NCBI RefSeq assembly: GCF_009765355.1
Contig: NZ_VTHK01000039.1
Coordinates: 1-64,000 of the forward strand
Direction of reading: 5' to 3'
Length of the DNA stretch: 64,000 nt
Source of the DNA: Amycolatopsis anabasis
GTDB lineage: Bacteria > Actinomycetota > Actinomycetes > Mycobacteriales > Pseudonocardiaceae
The notes beneath the pieces were generated by a model. That model was not told the DNA's origin. It did no database searches and worked only from the letters and a program-made list of their open reading frames with translations. The position numbers and the translations under genes were made by a program. This document shows positions 16,525 through 24,804 of the stretch, one piece after another (position 1 is the first letter of the stretch; every line of letters begins with the position of its first letter).

Positions 16525-16585
16525 CGGCAGGTGTGCGCCTCGTTGCGCACACCTGCCGTGGTGCGTTGACGCGTAACGCACCACG
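16525..16585. terminator. Tandem hairpins between convergent genes
   Basis: A perfect 14-bp stem (16525-16538 with 16545-16558, 6-nt loop) is followed by a second 11-bp stem (16557-16567 with 16575-16585, 7-nt loop). They sit between the SDR gene and the converging amine oxidase gene and could stop transcription from both sides. Confidence 0.75.
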
Positions 16586-16731
16586 GAGCCGGTTGCCTCG
16601 CCGAACAGCCGCTTCGGCCTCTCCTCGTTCGCCCACGACATGGGGCTCTGACCGGCCCCACGTCGTCGCCAGGCAAGACCGCCGCGGTCACCGCGCCGCG
16701 GCGGTGTGGTCGTCGCGGCGCGCCGCGCTGG

Positions 16732-18075
16732 TCACGGCTCCAGGCTTTGCAAGGCCTTTCGCGCCGCCCGCTGCCCCGAGGCCGCCGCGGTGGCCAGCGA
16801 GGGATCGCCGAGGTAGTCGCCGGCGAACCAGATCGGGCCGACCGGAGCACGCAGGGTTTTCTGCGACGCATCGCGCTTGCCCGGTCCCCAGTAGGAGACC
16901 ACCCGAGGCTGCCGCTTGACCACGACGCGGTCGATCTCGCCGTCGAGTTCCGGGAACATCCCGATCAGGTCGCGGAGGAACGCGCCCTCGATCTCTTCGT
17001 CGGAGAGCCGGCACAGCGCGTCGGCGGAGGAACCGCCGGACAGCAAAACCAGCGCGCCGCCCGGTTTGCGAGGGCCTTCGGCACGCTGCGGCGCAGCATG
17101 GTTGAACACCATCTGGAAAGACAGCTCCGGCGTCGAGACGCCGTAGTAGTCGTCCCACCGCTGCGTGCCCTGCTCCTTGGTGAAGACGCCGGCGAGGATG
17201 TACCGGCCGTACTCGATGTCGGACAACGCCGAGCGCTGGGCGTCCGGCAGGTCGGGCATGATCGCGAGGGCGCGGTCGGCAGGGGTCGCGACGATGGCAC
17301 GCTTCGCCGTCAGCCGCACCGGACCGTGCTCGTCGGCGTACTCGACGGTCACGCTGCGATCGGTCCAGGTGAGCCGCCGCACCTCGGCGCCCAGCCGCAG
17401 CCGGTCGCCGAGATCTTCCGCGAGCGCATCGGTGAAAGCCTGGTTCCCACCGACGGGCAGCGCGAAGTTCGGTACCTTCGCGGCCTTCTCCAATGCGGTT
17501 CCGATGGAAACGGCGAGCTGTGTCGCCGCGGTTTCCTCCGGATCGCAGCCAATCCACTGGCCGGACCAGGCGGTGAAGAGCGCGGTCATCTCACGTGACC
17601 GGACGCCCGCCATCAGGGCCTCCGCCCCGGACCGGGATTCGAGGCGGGCCCGCATCGCGCGTGCGGCCTTGGCGTTCTTCCCGAAGAGCCGGGCGTACGC
17701 GTACTTGGTCCGCAAGCCGACCCGCGCCAGCTCCACCTTGGCGGCGAGCGACATGCGAGAACGCAGCAGGAGCAGCGACGGGCTGTCGGTGGTCACCATC
17801 CGGCCCTTGAGGTACAGCGCCGCCTTCCGGCCGGCGAGCGAGCCCCGCTCGATCCGGTAGCGGTCCATCACCTCGAACAGCGGCCCGCCGCCTTCGGTGA
17901 ACTGGGTGCCGAGGTTGAGCCAGTAGTCCCCGTGCCGGACGGATTCGACGCGGCCACCGGGCCTCGCCGCGGCTTCGAGCACCACGACGTCGGCCGATTC
18001 CGCCAGCGTCGATCCGGCGACCAGTCCGGCGGCGCCGGCACCGATGACGACGACTTCACACTGCTGCTCGCGCAC
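16732..18075 (-). CDS. Flavin monoamine oxidase family protein
   Basis: I start at GTG 18075 (447 residues); upstream frame is open but not protein-like. The N-terminus shows the FAD dinucleotide fold VVVIGAGAAGLVAG (GxGxxG at 12-17), followed by EAAARPGGRVESV. A later KRAIVATP segment and a C-terminal WFAGDYLGDPSLATAAASGQ are typical of amine oxidases and protoporphyrinogen oxidase-like enzymes. It would oxidise a C-N bond to an imine with release of hydrogen peroxide. It is transcribed divergently from the acyl-CoA ligase gene, each with an operator box in the gap. Two related oxidases lie at 49126-51707. The substrate is unknown. Confidence 0.8.
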   Translation of the reverse strand: MREQQCEVVVIGAGAAGLVAGSTLAESADVVVLEAAARPGGRVESVRHGDYWLNLGTQFTEGGGPLFEVMDRYRIERGSLAGRKAALYLKGRMVTTDSPSLLLLRSRMSLAAKVELARVGLRTKYAYARLFGKNAKAARAMRARLESRSGAEALMAGVRSREMTALFTAWSGQWIGCDPEETAATQLAVSIGTALEKAAKVPNFALPVGGNQAFTDALAEDLGDRLRLGAEVRRLTWTDRSVTVEYADEHGPVRLTAKRAIVATPADRALAIMPDLPDAQRSALSDIEYGRYILAGVFTKEQGTQRWDDYYGVSTPELSFQMVFNHAAPQRAEGPRKPGGALVLLSGGSSADALCRLSDEEIEGAFLRDLIGMFPELDGEIDRVVVKRQPRVVSYWGPGKRDASQKTLRAPVGPIWFAGDYLGDPSLATAAASGQRAARKALQSLEP

Positions 18076-18148
18076 GCTCTCGTCACTCCGCACCGGGCGA
18101 TCGTGCTGGCAGCGCCCTTGGCGAAGACTCCGACGCGGAGACAGTGCG

Positions 18149-18162
18149 CCCGGCTGGGGGAT
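18149..18162 (-). promoter_or_regulatory. Island operator box for the amine oxidase gene
   Basis: Read on the minus strand this is ATCCCCCAGCCGGG. CACGAT at 18105-18100 begins 44 nt after the box. The oxidase start lies 73 nt downstream. Confidence 0.6.
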
Positions 18163-18185
18163 GACACCCGTTCCGGTCCGGCTCT

Positions 18186-18197
18186 CCCCCAGCCGGG
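18186..18197 (+). promoter_or_regulatory. Island operator box for the acyl-CoA ligase gene
   Basis: CCCCCAGCCGGG is read toward the ligase gene, 107 nt from its start. The hexamer 44 nt after it is TTTGCT, the weakest of the set. Confidence 0.55.
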
Positions 18198-18304
18198 TGC
18201 CGCTTGGGCCTCGGCCTGTCCTCGCGCGCGAACTGAGCGGTTTGCTGCGTTGTGGGCCATCGCGCCGCGCACCGCCGATCGATACCGCTGGGAAGGACTC
18301 CACC

Positions 18305-19861
18305 GTGGGTGAAGCCACCGTTTTCGCCGTGCTGAAGGAGCAGGCCGAACAGACGCCGGATGCTCCCGTCCTGCTGATCGACGGCGAGGAGTGCTCGCGA
18401 GCGGAGCTGTTCGAGTCCGTCAAGGCGATCGCCGCCGGGCTGCGGGCGCTCGGCCTCGACCGCGGCGACCGCGGCCTGATCGTTTCGGACAACCGGCTCG
18501 AGACCGTGGTCGCCTGGCTGGGGGTCGACTGCGCCCGGATGATCGACGTCCCGATCAACCCGGAGGCCCGCGGCGCGTTCCTGGAGTACCTCGTCCGGGA
18601 CTGCGGCCCGCGGGTGATGATCGGGCTCCCGGCGTACCTGCGCGCGGTCGCCGAAGTCGTTCCCGAGCCTCCCGAGTTCGCCGTACTGATCGACCCGGAC
18701 GACGGCGAGCTCCCGTTCGGGCCGAGCACCCGGCACCTGACCTTCGGTGAGCTGAGGAAGCTGGGGCGCGACCGGGCCGTCGAGCCGCCGCTCGAAAGCG
18801 ACGTCGCGACGATGATCTACACGTCCGGCACGACCGGGCCGTCCAAAGGAGTGCTGCTTCCGCACGCCTACCAGATCACCTGGGCCCGCCGGGGCGCGGC
18901 GGGCCTCGGCATGCGGGCGGGACAGACGGCCTACACGCCCGAGCCGTTGTTCCACTCCGACGCCCGGTCGTACGTCCTCGCGGCCCTGCTCACCGGCGGG
19001 CGGCTGGCGCTCGGCAAGCGATTCAGCGTGAGCCGGTTCTGGGACGAGGTGCGCGCCGCCGACGCGTCGTACTTCGCCTACCTCGGCACCATGCTCTCGA
19101 TGCTGAACTCCGCGGAACCCAGCGCCGCCGACCGCGACCATCCGGCCGTCATCGGGACCGGCGGCGGCGCCCCGGCAGCGCTGCAGAGCGATTTCGAGGA
19201 ACGGTTCGGCGTCCGGCTGATCGAGATGTACGGCATGACCGAGGCGCTGTGCATCACCCAGAACACGCCGGAGCACAGCCGGGTCGGCTCGGTGGGCCTG
19301 CCGACCCCCGAGCTGGAGGTGCGGCTGGTCGACGACCAGGACCGGCCCGTGCCGGCCGGCGAGATCGGCGAGCTGATCCTGCGGCCCCGCGAACCGCACA
19401 CCGTCATGGCCGGCTACTGGAACAAGCCGGAAGCGACCGTCAGTGCCTGGCGGAACCTGTGGTTCCACACCGGCGACCGGATGCGCGCGGACGAGGACGG
19501 CTTCCTCTACTACATCGGACGACTGAAGGACTCGATCCGCCGCCGCGGCGAAAACGTGTCGGCGTGGGAAGTCGAGTGCGCGGCCAACAAGCACGAGGAC
19601 GTGCGCGAAGCAGCCGCCATCGGCGTGCCCTCGGAACTCGGCGAGGAGGATCTCGCGCTCCTGGTCGTCGCACAGGACGCGGGCGTCGTCGATCCGGCGG
19701 CGCTGCGCGACTTCCTCGCCGCCGACCTTCCCAAGCACGCCGTCCCCCGTTTCATCGAGGTGGTCGAAGAACTGCCGAAGACGCCGACCCAGCGCGTCAA
19801 CAAGGACGAGGTGCGCGCACGCGGCATCACCGAAGCGGCGTGGGACGGCGAAAAAGTCTGA
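18305..19861 (+). CDS. Acyl-CoA synthetase (AMP-forming, CaiC-like)
   Basis: GTG 18305 follows a GGAAGGA ribosome-binding site, giving 518 residues. The adenylation P-loop IYTSGTTGPSKG is at 171-182, the A5 motif MYGMTEA near 310 and the hinge GRLKDSIRRRGENVSAWEVE near 400. A C-terminal PKTPTQRVNKDE carries the catalytic Lys region. These define the ANL superfamily; the overall length and motifs are like CaiC-type ligases. It activates a carboxylic acid intermediate to its CoA ester, feeding the beta-oxidation genes of the island. It is transcribed from its own operator-containing promoter, divergent from the amine oxidase. Confidence 0.85.
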   Translation: MGEATVFAVLKEQAEQTPDAPVLLIDGEECSRAELFESVKAIAAGLRALGLDRGDRGLIVSDNRLETVVAWLGVDCARMIDVPINPEARGAFLEYLVRDCGPRVMIGLPAYLRAVAEVVPEPPEFAVLIDPDDGELPFGPSTRHLTFGELRKLGRDRAVEPPLESDVATMIYTSGTTGPSKGVLLPHAYQITWARRGAAGLGMRAGQTAYTPEPLFHSDARSYVLAALLTGGRLALGKRFSVSRFWDEVRAADASYFAYLGTMLSMLNSAEPSAADRDHPAVIGTGGGAPAALQSDFEERFGVRLIEMYGMTEALCITQNTPEHSRVGSVGLPTPELEVRLVDDQDRPVPAGEIGELILRPREPHTVMAGYWNKPEATVSAWRNLWFHTGDRMRADEDGFLYYIGRLKDSIRRRGENVSAWEVECAANKHEDVREAAAIGVPSELGEEDLALLVVAQDAGVVDPAALRDFLAADLPKHAVPRFIEVVEELPKTPTQRVNKDEVRARGITEAAWDGEKV

Positions 19862-19877
19862 AGCGCCGGGGCGCCCT

Positions 19878-19889
19878 CCCCCAACTGGG
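19878..19889 (+). promoter_or_regulatory. Island operator box and promoter for the first P450 gene
   Basis: CCCCCAACTGGG is followed 43 nt later by TACGTT (19932-19937), a good -10 element, and the P450 start lies 91 nt from the box. The same box-hexamer spacing is found before the second P450 gene. Confidence 0.65.
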
Positions 19890-19980
19890 CCGATCGCGCT
19901 CTCGCCGCCGGTTCGACCGGTTTCCGCCACCTACGTTCTCCTGCACCAAAACGGTTAGCTACGTCACTGGAGGAGGAACG

Positions 19981-21228
19981 ATGAGCACGATCGACGACCC
20001 CGGCTTCACGGTCGCGGACATGGAGCTGTGGGCCGCGGGCCCGCCGCACGAGGTTTTCGCCGAGCTGCGCGGCAAGTGCCCGGTGCACCATTCGGCGGGC
20101 ATCGCCGCGATGCCCGAGGCGCCCGGCTTCTGGTCGATCACCAAGGCCGAAGACATCGCGCGCGTCAGCCGCGACTGGAAGACGTTCTCCTCCCACCGGG
20201 CGGGGGCGGTCGACCTGACCTGGGAGGGCATGCCCGAGGACCTCAAAGAACTGTCCAAAATGGACATGATCAACCTCGACCCGCCGCGGCACGACCGGCT
20301 CAAGCAGCTTTTCCTCGCGGGCTTCACCCAGGAGCGCATCGCGGCCGAGGAGGACCGGGTCGTCGAGGCGGTCAAGAACGTGCTCGATCGGCTCGACGGC
20401 AGGGAAACCTGCGACCTGGTCAACGACGTGTCGAAGCCGATCGTCGCCCGCGTCATCCACGGGTTCATGGGCATCCCCGAGGAGGACGACGCCCGCTGGA
20501 TCCACAACATCAGCCGCTACATCGCCCTCGACGACCCGCATTTCAACCCCGGCGGGCTCGAGGAGTGGCTCACCGTCTTCATCCCCGACCTGATCGAGCA
20601 GTGCGTGGTGCTGGTCGAAGACCGCAAGGCCAACCCGGGCGACGACCTCATCAGCATTTTGGTCGGCGCCGAGGTCGAGGGCGACAAGCTTTCCGACGAC
20701 GAGATCGTCGCGGGCATGCTGCTGCTCTTCGCCGCGGGCAACGACAGCACGATGGCGACGTACACGAGCGCGATGATCGCGCTGATGCGGAACCCCGAGG
20801 AGCGCCAGAAGGTCCTCGACGACATGTCGCTGGTGCCCAGTGTCGTCGAAGAAGCGCTGCGGATGTTCCCAGCGTTCTCGATGATGCGCCGCACGGCGAC
20901 GAAGGACGTCGAGATCGGGGATGCGCAGATCAAGGAAGGCGACTCGGTCGTCCTGTGGTATCCCTCGGCGAACCGCGACGAGGACCGCTACGAGGATCCC
21001 GACCGCTTCGACGTCACTCGCAACCCGGAGCACCAGGCGTTCGGGGCGGGCGGCCGGCATTTCTGTCTCGGCAACGCGCTGGCCCGGCTCGAACTGCGGC
21101 TGATGGTCGCCGAGACGCTCAAGCGCTACCCGCGGATGGAGATCGCGGGCGACGCGCCGTTCACCGCGTCGTTCTTCGCCAACCAGCGCCAGTCGCTCCC
21201 CGTCCGCCTTGGTCCCCGCACGGCCTGA
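19981..21228 (+). CDS. Cytochrome P450
   Basis: The 415-residue protein is a soluble class I P450. The heme-binding loop FGAGGRHFCLGNALARLE carries the thiolate Cys362. The K-helix motif EALR lies in VVEEALRMFPAFSMMRRTAT. The I-helix GNDSTM (Asp255) replaces the more usual AGxDTT but keeps the acid and alcohol residues. It presumably hydroxylates the island's substrate with electrons from the ferredoxin (48029) and reductase (46846). It has a GGAGGAGG ribosome-binding site and is followed after 35 bp by an imine-reductase-like gene. A paralogue with a nearly identical C-terminal half is at 59354-60592. Confidence 0.9.
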   Translation: MSTIDDPGFTVADMELWAAGPPHEVFAELRGKCPVHHSAGIAAMPEAPGFWSITKAEDIARVSRDWKTFSSHRAGAVDLTWEGMPEDLKELSKMDMINLDPPRHDRLKQLFLAGFTQERIAAEEDRVVEAVKNVLDRLDGRETCDLVNDVSKPIVARVIHGFMGIPEEDDARWIHNISRYIALDDPHFNPGGLEEWLTVFIPDLIEQCVVLVEDRKANPGDDLISILVGAEVEGDKLSDDEIVAGMLLLFAAGNDSTMATYTSAMIALMRNPEERQKVLDDMSLVPSVVEEALRMFPAFSMMRRTATKDVEIGDAQIKEGDSVVLWYPSANRDEDRYEDPDRFDVTRNPEHQAFGAGGRHFCLGNALARLELRLMVAETLKRYPRMEIAGDAPFTASFFANQRQSLPVRLGPRTA

Positions 21229-21263
21229 CCCGTCCCGCCAAACCGAAAGAATGCGGAGAATCC

Positions 21264-22157
21264 ATGACCGACACCACCTCAGCGACGAAGACCTACGACG
21301 TGGCCGTGCTCGGCTGCGGGCTGCTGGGATCCGCCCTCGCCCGCAACTTCGCCGCCAAGGGTCACCGGACCGCCGCGTGGAACCGCACTCAGGCCAAGGC
21401 CGAGGCGCTCGCGGGTGGCGGGGTGAGCGCATTGTCCGACGTCGACGAGGCCGTACGTTCGTCGAAGCTCGTCGTGGCCGTCACCTCGACCTATGCGACC
21501 ACGCGCGAGGCTCTCGCGGCTGTTGCCGACTGGACCGGCACCACTCTGGTCAACGTCGGCACCGGCACGCCAGCCGAAGCCGAAGAGCTGAAAGCCTGGG
21601 CCGAGGCGCGCGGCGTCCACTACCTCGACGGCGCGGTGCTCTGCTACCCGCAGCAGGTCGGCACCAAGGAGGGCATGGTCCTCTACTCCGGCTCGGCCGA
21701 GGCGTGGGCGGAGCACGAGCAAACCCTGATGGCACCAGGGCCGTACTCCATGTTCGTCTCCGACAACGTGAAGGCGGCGAGCGTTCTCGACACCGCGATC
21801 ATCGGCGGGTTCTATTCCGCCGCACTGAGCGCGTACGTCGAGGCCTCCACCTACGCGCTCGACCAAGGCGTCGACCCGGAGACCCTGAACGCGATCAGCG
21901 AGCTGGCGTTTCACGCCCTGGCCGCTACTGGCAAGGAGGGCGTGGGGGCCATCGCGAGCGACCAGCACGAGACCGAGACCGCCACGCTCGGCGTCTACGC
22001 CGAAGGGTGCCGCGCCACGCTTGGCGCGATGCAGTCGGCCGGTCACCAGGCTCGGCTGCTCGCCGCGGCCGTGGAAAACCTCAACGAGGCCGAAAAAGCC
22101 GGCCTGGGAAGTCTCGGATTCTTCGCCTCGACGAAGGTCGCCCGCACCAACGCCTGA
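21264..22157 (+). CDS. NAD(P)-binding imine reductase/beta-hydroxyacid dehydrogenase-like protein
   Basis: The 297-residue protein has an N-terminal Rossmann fold (VAVLGCGLLGSALARNFAAK) with the NADPH-type WNRTQAKAEAL segment. The helical C-terminal domain (AASVLDTAIIGGFYSAALSA, YVEASTYALDQGVDPETLNA) matches imine reductases and the reductive-aminase-like C-terminal domain. Such enzymes reduce cyclic imines or run in the reverse direction. It follows the P450 by 35 bp and is probably in the same transcript, which fits handling of an imine made by the amine oxidases. A hairpin follows at 22166-22193. Confidence 0.75.
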   Translation: MTDTTSATKTYDVAVLGCGLLGSALARNFAAKGHRTAAWNRTQAKAEALAGGGVSALSDVDEAVRSSKLVVAVTSTYATTREALAAVADWTGTTLVNVGTGTPAEAEELKAWAEARGVHYLDGAVLCYPQQVGTKEGMVLYSGSAEAWAEHEQTLMAPGPYSMFVSDNVKAASVLDTAIIGGFYSAALSAYVEASTYALDQGVDPETLNAISELAFHALAATGKEGVGAIASDQHETETATLGVYAEGCRATLGAMQSAGHQARLLAAAVENLNEAEKAGLGSLGFFASTKVARTNA

Positions 22158-22165
22158 CCCGAGCC

Positions 22166-22193
22166 GCGGACCTGCCCAACCGGGCGGGTCCGC
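22166..22193 (+). terminator. Hairpin after the P450 transcript
   Basis: GCGGACC pairs with GGTCCGC and GCCC with GGGC around an AACC loop, just after the stop at 22157. No U-tract follows, as is common in actinomycetes. Confidence 0.6.
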
Positions 22194-22238
22194 TGGCGAA
22201 CCGTCGAACTCGTCGTCCGCCTGCTCGGCCTGACCGCT

Positions 22239-22250
22239 CCCCCACCCGGG
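22239..22250 (+). promoter_or_regulatory. Island operator box and promoter for the NDMA-type alcohol dehydrogenase
   Basis: CCCCCACCCGGG is followed 44 nt later by TAGGTT (22294-22299). The gene starts 96 nt after the box. Confidence 0.65.
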
Positions 22251-22346
22251 CACTCCCTCGACGGCGAGACCGGAGACCTGGCCAGGCCGACCTTAGGTTC
22301 GCGCTCGTTCCCCTCACCTGCGACCGAGTCAATCCGAGGAAACCCG

Positions 22347-23453
22347 ATGAAGACAACTGCCGCGGTGCTGACCGAGGTCGGCAAGCCATTCGAGATCGTC
22401 GAACTCGACCTGGACGGCCCGAAGGAGGGCGAGGTTCTCGTCCGCTATGTCGCCGCGGGCCTCTGCCACTCCGACCTGCACCTGCTCAAGGGCGATTTCC
22501 CGTCCCGGCTCCCGATCGTCGGCGGCCACGAGGGGGCCGGCGTCGTCGAGGAGGTCGGCGCGGGCGTCACCAAGGTCAAGCCCGGCGACCACGTGCTGGC
22601 GAGCTTCATCCCGAGCTGCGGCGAGTGCCGATGCTGCCGGAGCGGCAGGCAGAACCTGTGCGATCTCGGCGAGAACCTGCTCGACGGGCAGCTCCCGGAC
22701 GGCACCTTCCGGTTCAAGATGAACGGCGAGGACGCGGGCGGCATGTGCTCGGTCGGCAGCTTCTCGCGGTACGGCACGCTGTCGCAGCACTCCGTCATCA
22801 AGATCGACGGCTCCCTCCCGCTCGACCGCGCAGTGCTTACCTCTTGCGGCGTCCCGACCGGCTGGGGCACCGCGGTCAACGTGGCCGGCGTACGCGCGGG
22901 TGACACGACGGTGATCTACGGCGCGGGCGGCGTCGGCATGAACGCGGTGCAGGGCGCGGCCGTGGCCGGGGCCAAGTACGTCGTCGTTGTCGATCCGGTC
23001 GAGTTCAAGCGCGACACCGCGCTCAAGCTGGGAGCGACCCACGCGTTCGCCGACGCGGATCAGGCGTTGGAGGCGGTGTGGGAGATGACCCACGGCCAGG
23101 GCGCCGAGTCGGCCATGGTGATCGTCGGCGACGTGAGCCCGGAGGTCGTCACGGCGGCCTTCACCGTCGTCGGCAAGGCCGGCACCATCGCGATCACGGC
23201 CATGGGCCCGTGGGACGACCTGAACATCCAGCTCCCCGCCGCACAGCTGGCGATGTTCCAGAAGACGGTCAAGGGCTGCATCTTCGGTCAGTTCAACCCG
23301 CAAAGCGACGTCCCACGGCTGCTCGGCCTCTACGAGACGGGCAAGCTCAAGCTGGACGAGCTGGTGACTCGCGAGTACCGGCTCGACGAGGTCAACCAGG
23401 GTTACGACGACCTCCTCGCCGGCGAGCTGATCCGCGGTGTGGTGACCTTCTAG
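22347..23453 (+). CDS. NDMA-dependent (mycofactocin-associated) zinc alcohol dehydrogenase
   Basis: The 368-residue medium-chain dehydrogenase shows catalytic zinc ligands in AGLCHSD (Cys40) and GGHEGAGVVEEVG. A structural zinc loop lies at SCGECRCCRSGRQNLC, and the cofactor fold is VIYGAGGVGMNAVQGA. Length and motifs (ENLLDGQLPDGTFRFKMNGE, MCSVGSFSRYGTLSQHSVIK) fit the Rxyl_3153/NDMA-dependent family, whose members hold NAD(H) tightly and pass electrons to mycofactocin. The complete mycofactocin locus at 38914-44541 supports this. It would oxidise the alcohol made by a P450. The family call is strong; the substrate is unknown. Confidence 0.85.
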   Translation: MKTTAAVLTEVGKPFEIVELDLDGPKEGEVLVRYVAAGLCHSDLHLLKGDFPSRLPIVGGHEGAGVVEEVGAGVTKVKPGDHVLASFIPSCGECRCCRSGRQNLCDLGENLLDGQLPDGTFRFKMNGEDAGGMCSVGSFSRYGTLSQHSVIKIDGSLPLDRAVLTSCGVPTGWGTAVNVAGVRAGDTTVIYGAGGVGMNAVQGAAVAGAKYVVVVDPVEFKRDTALKLGATHAFADADQALEAVWEMTHGQGAESAMVIVGDVSPEVVTAAFTVVGKAGTIAITAMGPWDDLNIQLPAAQLAMFQKTVKGCIFGQFNPQSDVPRLLGLYETGKLKLDELVTREYRLDEVNQGYDDLLAGELIRGVVTF

Positions 23454-23510
23454 CCGGGGCGGCGGCGAAACGGTATGCCGGACAAAGGAAACTCCGCCCA
23501 GCGGCGGACT

Positions 23511-23522
23511 CCCCCAGCTGGG
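23511..23522 (+). promoter_or_regulatory. Island operator box, leaderless promoter of the first saccharopine-type gene
   Basis: CCCCCAGCTGGG ends exactly 55 nt before ATG 23578. CAGGAT at 23566-23571 is the -10 candidate. No ribosome-binding site is seen, so the mRNA is probably leaderless. Confidence 0.65.
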
Positions 23523-23577
23523 CACACTGCCTCCCTCGTGACCGTTCGCCGATCCGCTTCGCGGCCAGGATGCGGGC

Positions 23578-24777
23578 ATGACTTCGACAGTTTCTGAGCG
23601 TGGACCGAAGCGCGTGCTGGTGACCGGCGGTGCCGGCGAAATGGGGGCGTACGCGTGCGGTGTGCTCGCCGACGCCGCCGAGATCGCCGGCCTGGTCGTC
23701 GCCGACCGAGACGAAGAGAAGGCGGCCAGGCTCGCCGCCAAGCTCGGGCCGAAGGCGACGGCGCTCGCGCTCGACATCTCGGACTCCACGGCGCTGGCGA
23801 AGGCGCTGGCCGACGTCGACCTCGTGCTCAACTGCGCGGGCCCGTTCTACCGGTTCGGCCGCGAGGTGCTCAGCGGCGCCATCGCCGCGGGCACCGACTA
23901 CCTCGACATCTGCGACGACTGGGAACCCACCCTGGAGATGCTCGAGCTGGACGACGCCGCCCGCGCGGCCGGCGTCACGGCCGTCATCGGCATGGGCGCC
24001 AGCCCCGGCACGAGCAATCTGCTCGCAGTGCTGGCGATGGCCGAGTGCGACACCGTCGACCGGGTCTACACGTCGTGGCGCGCCTCCGCGGCGCACTTCC
24101 CCCGGCCCACCGCCGGGCAGGAGTTTCCCGAGGCGACCGCCGCCATCGAGCACTGGGTGCACAACTGCACCGAGCCGATCAAGATCTGGCGCGACGGCAG
24201 CCTCGTGGACGCGCACGCACTCGAAGAGCTGACGCTGGCGTATCCCGGCTGGGGCGAGGCCCCGGTCTGGGTGTGCGGCCACCCCGAACCGCTGACCCTG
24301 CCGAGGGTCCGGCCCGAGGTGCGGGAGTCCCTCAACGTGATGAGCGCGCGCCGGGGCCTCATGGACGGGATCACCCGCATCGCCGAGCGCGTCCGCGCCG
24401 GGGAGCTGAACGTCCGGCAGGCCTCCGACGAGCTGCTTCGGCAGCCGAACCTCAGCGGCAAGGCCGCCGGGCCGTCGCCGAGCCTGCCCAGCAACATCTT
24501 CGCCGTCGCGGAGGGCGCCAAGGACGGTTCCCGGATCCGCGTCGGCGCGCAGGCGCTGGTGCAGCCGGAGGGAAACATGGGCGAGATGACCGGCATCCCG
24601 CTGGCCGTGGCCGCTCTCATGTCCGCTCGCGGCCAGGTCGGCAAACCGGGCGTGCACGGTCCGGAGGGCGCGATCGACCCGAAGGTCTTCTTCACCGATC
24701 TCGCGCGGTTCGCGCCCGAGCCTCCCGCGCCCGGCGTCGAGGTGTACGAGGTCGTCACCGAAATTCTCGACAGCTGA
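23578..24777 (+). CDS. Saccharopine dehydrogenase NADP-binding family protein
   Basis: The 399-residue product has an N-terminal dinucleotide fold with VLVTGGAGEMGAYACGVLAD, then CAGPFYRFGREV and YLDICDDWEPT. A saccharopine-dehydrogenase-like C-terminal domain follows (HPEPLTLPRVRPEVRESLNV). Close relatives act on opine-like or unknown substrates, so a C-N bond oxidoreductase is possible. A very similar gene lies at 29516-30697 and a more distant one at 26126-27313. It starts the transcript that goes on into the FAD oxidase (24805) and the second family member. The promoter has the island box. Confidence 0.75.
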   Translation: MTSTVSERGPKRVLVTGGAGEMGAYACGVLADAAEIAGLVVADRDEEKAARLAAKLGPKATALALDISDSTALAKALADVDLVLNCAGPFYRFGREVLSGAIAAGTDYLDICDDWEPTLEMLELDDAARAAGVTAVIGMGASPGTSNLLAVLAMAECDTVDRVYTSWRASAAHFPRPTAGQEFPEATAAIEHWVHNCTEPIKIWRDGSLVDAHALEELTLAYPGWGEAPVWVCGHPEPLTLPRVRPEVRESLNVMSARRGLMDGITRIAERVRAGELNVRQASDELLRQPNLSGKAAGPSPSLPSNIFAVAEGAKDGSRIRVGAQALVQPEGNMGEMTGIPLAVAALMSARGQVGKPGVHGPEGAIDPKVFFTDLARFAPEPPAPGVEVYEVVTEILDS

Positions 24778-24804
24778 CCAATCGCGCGGAGGCGAGCGAA
24801 TCGA

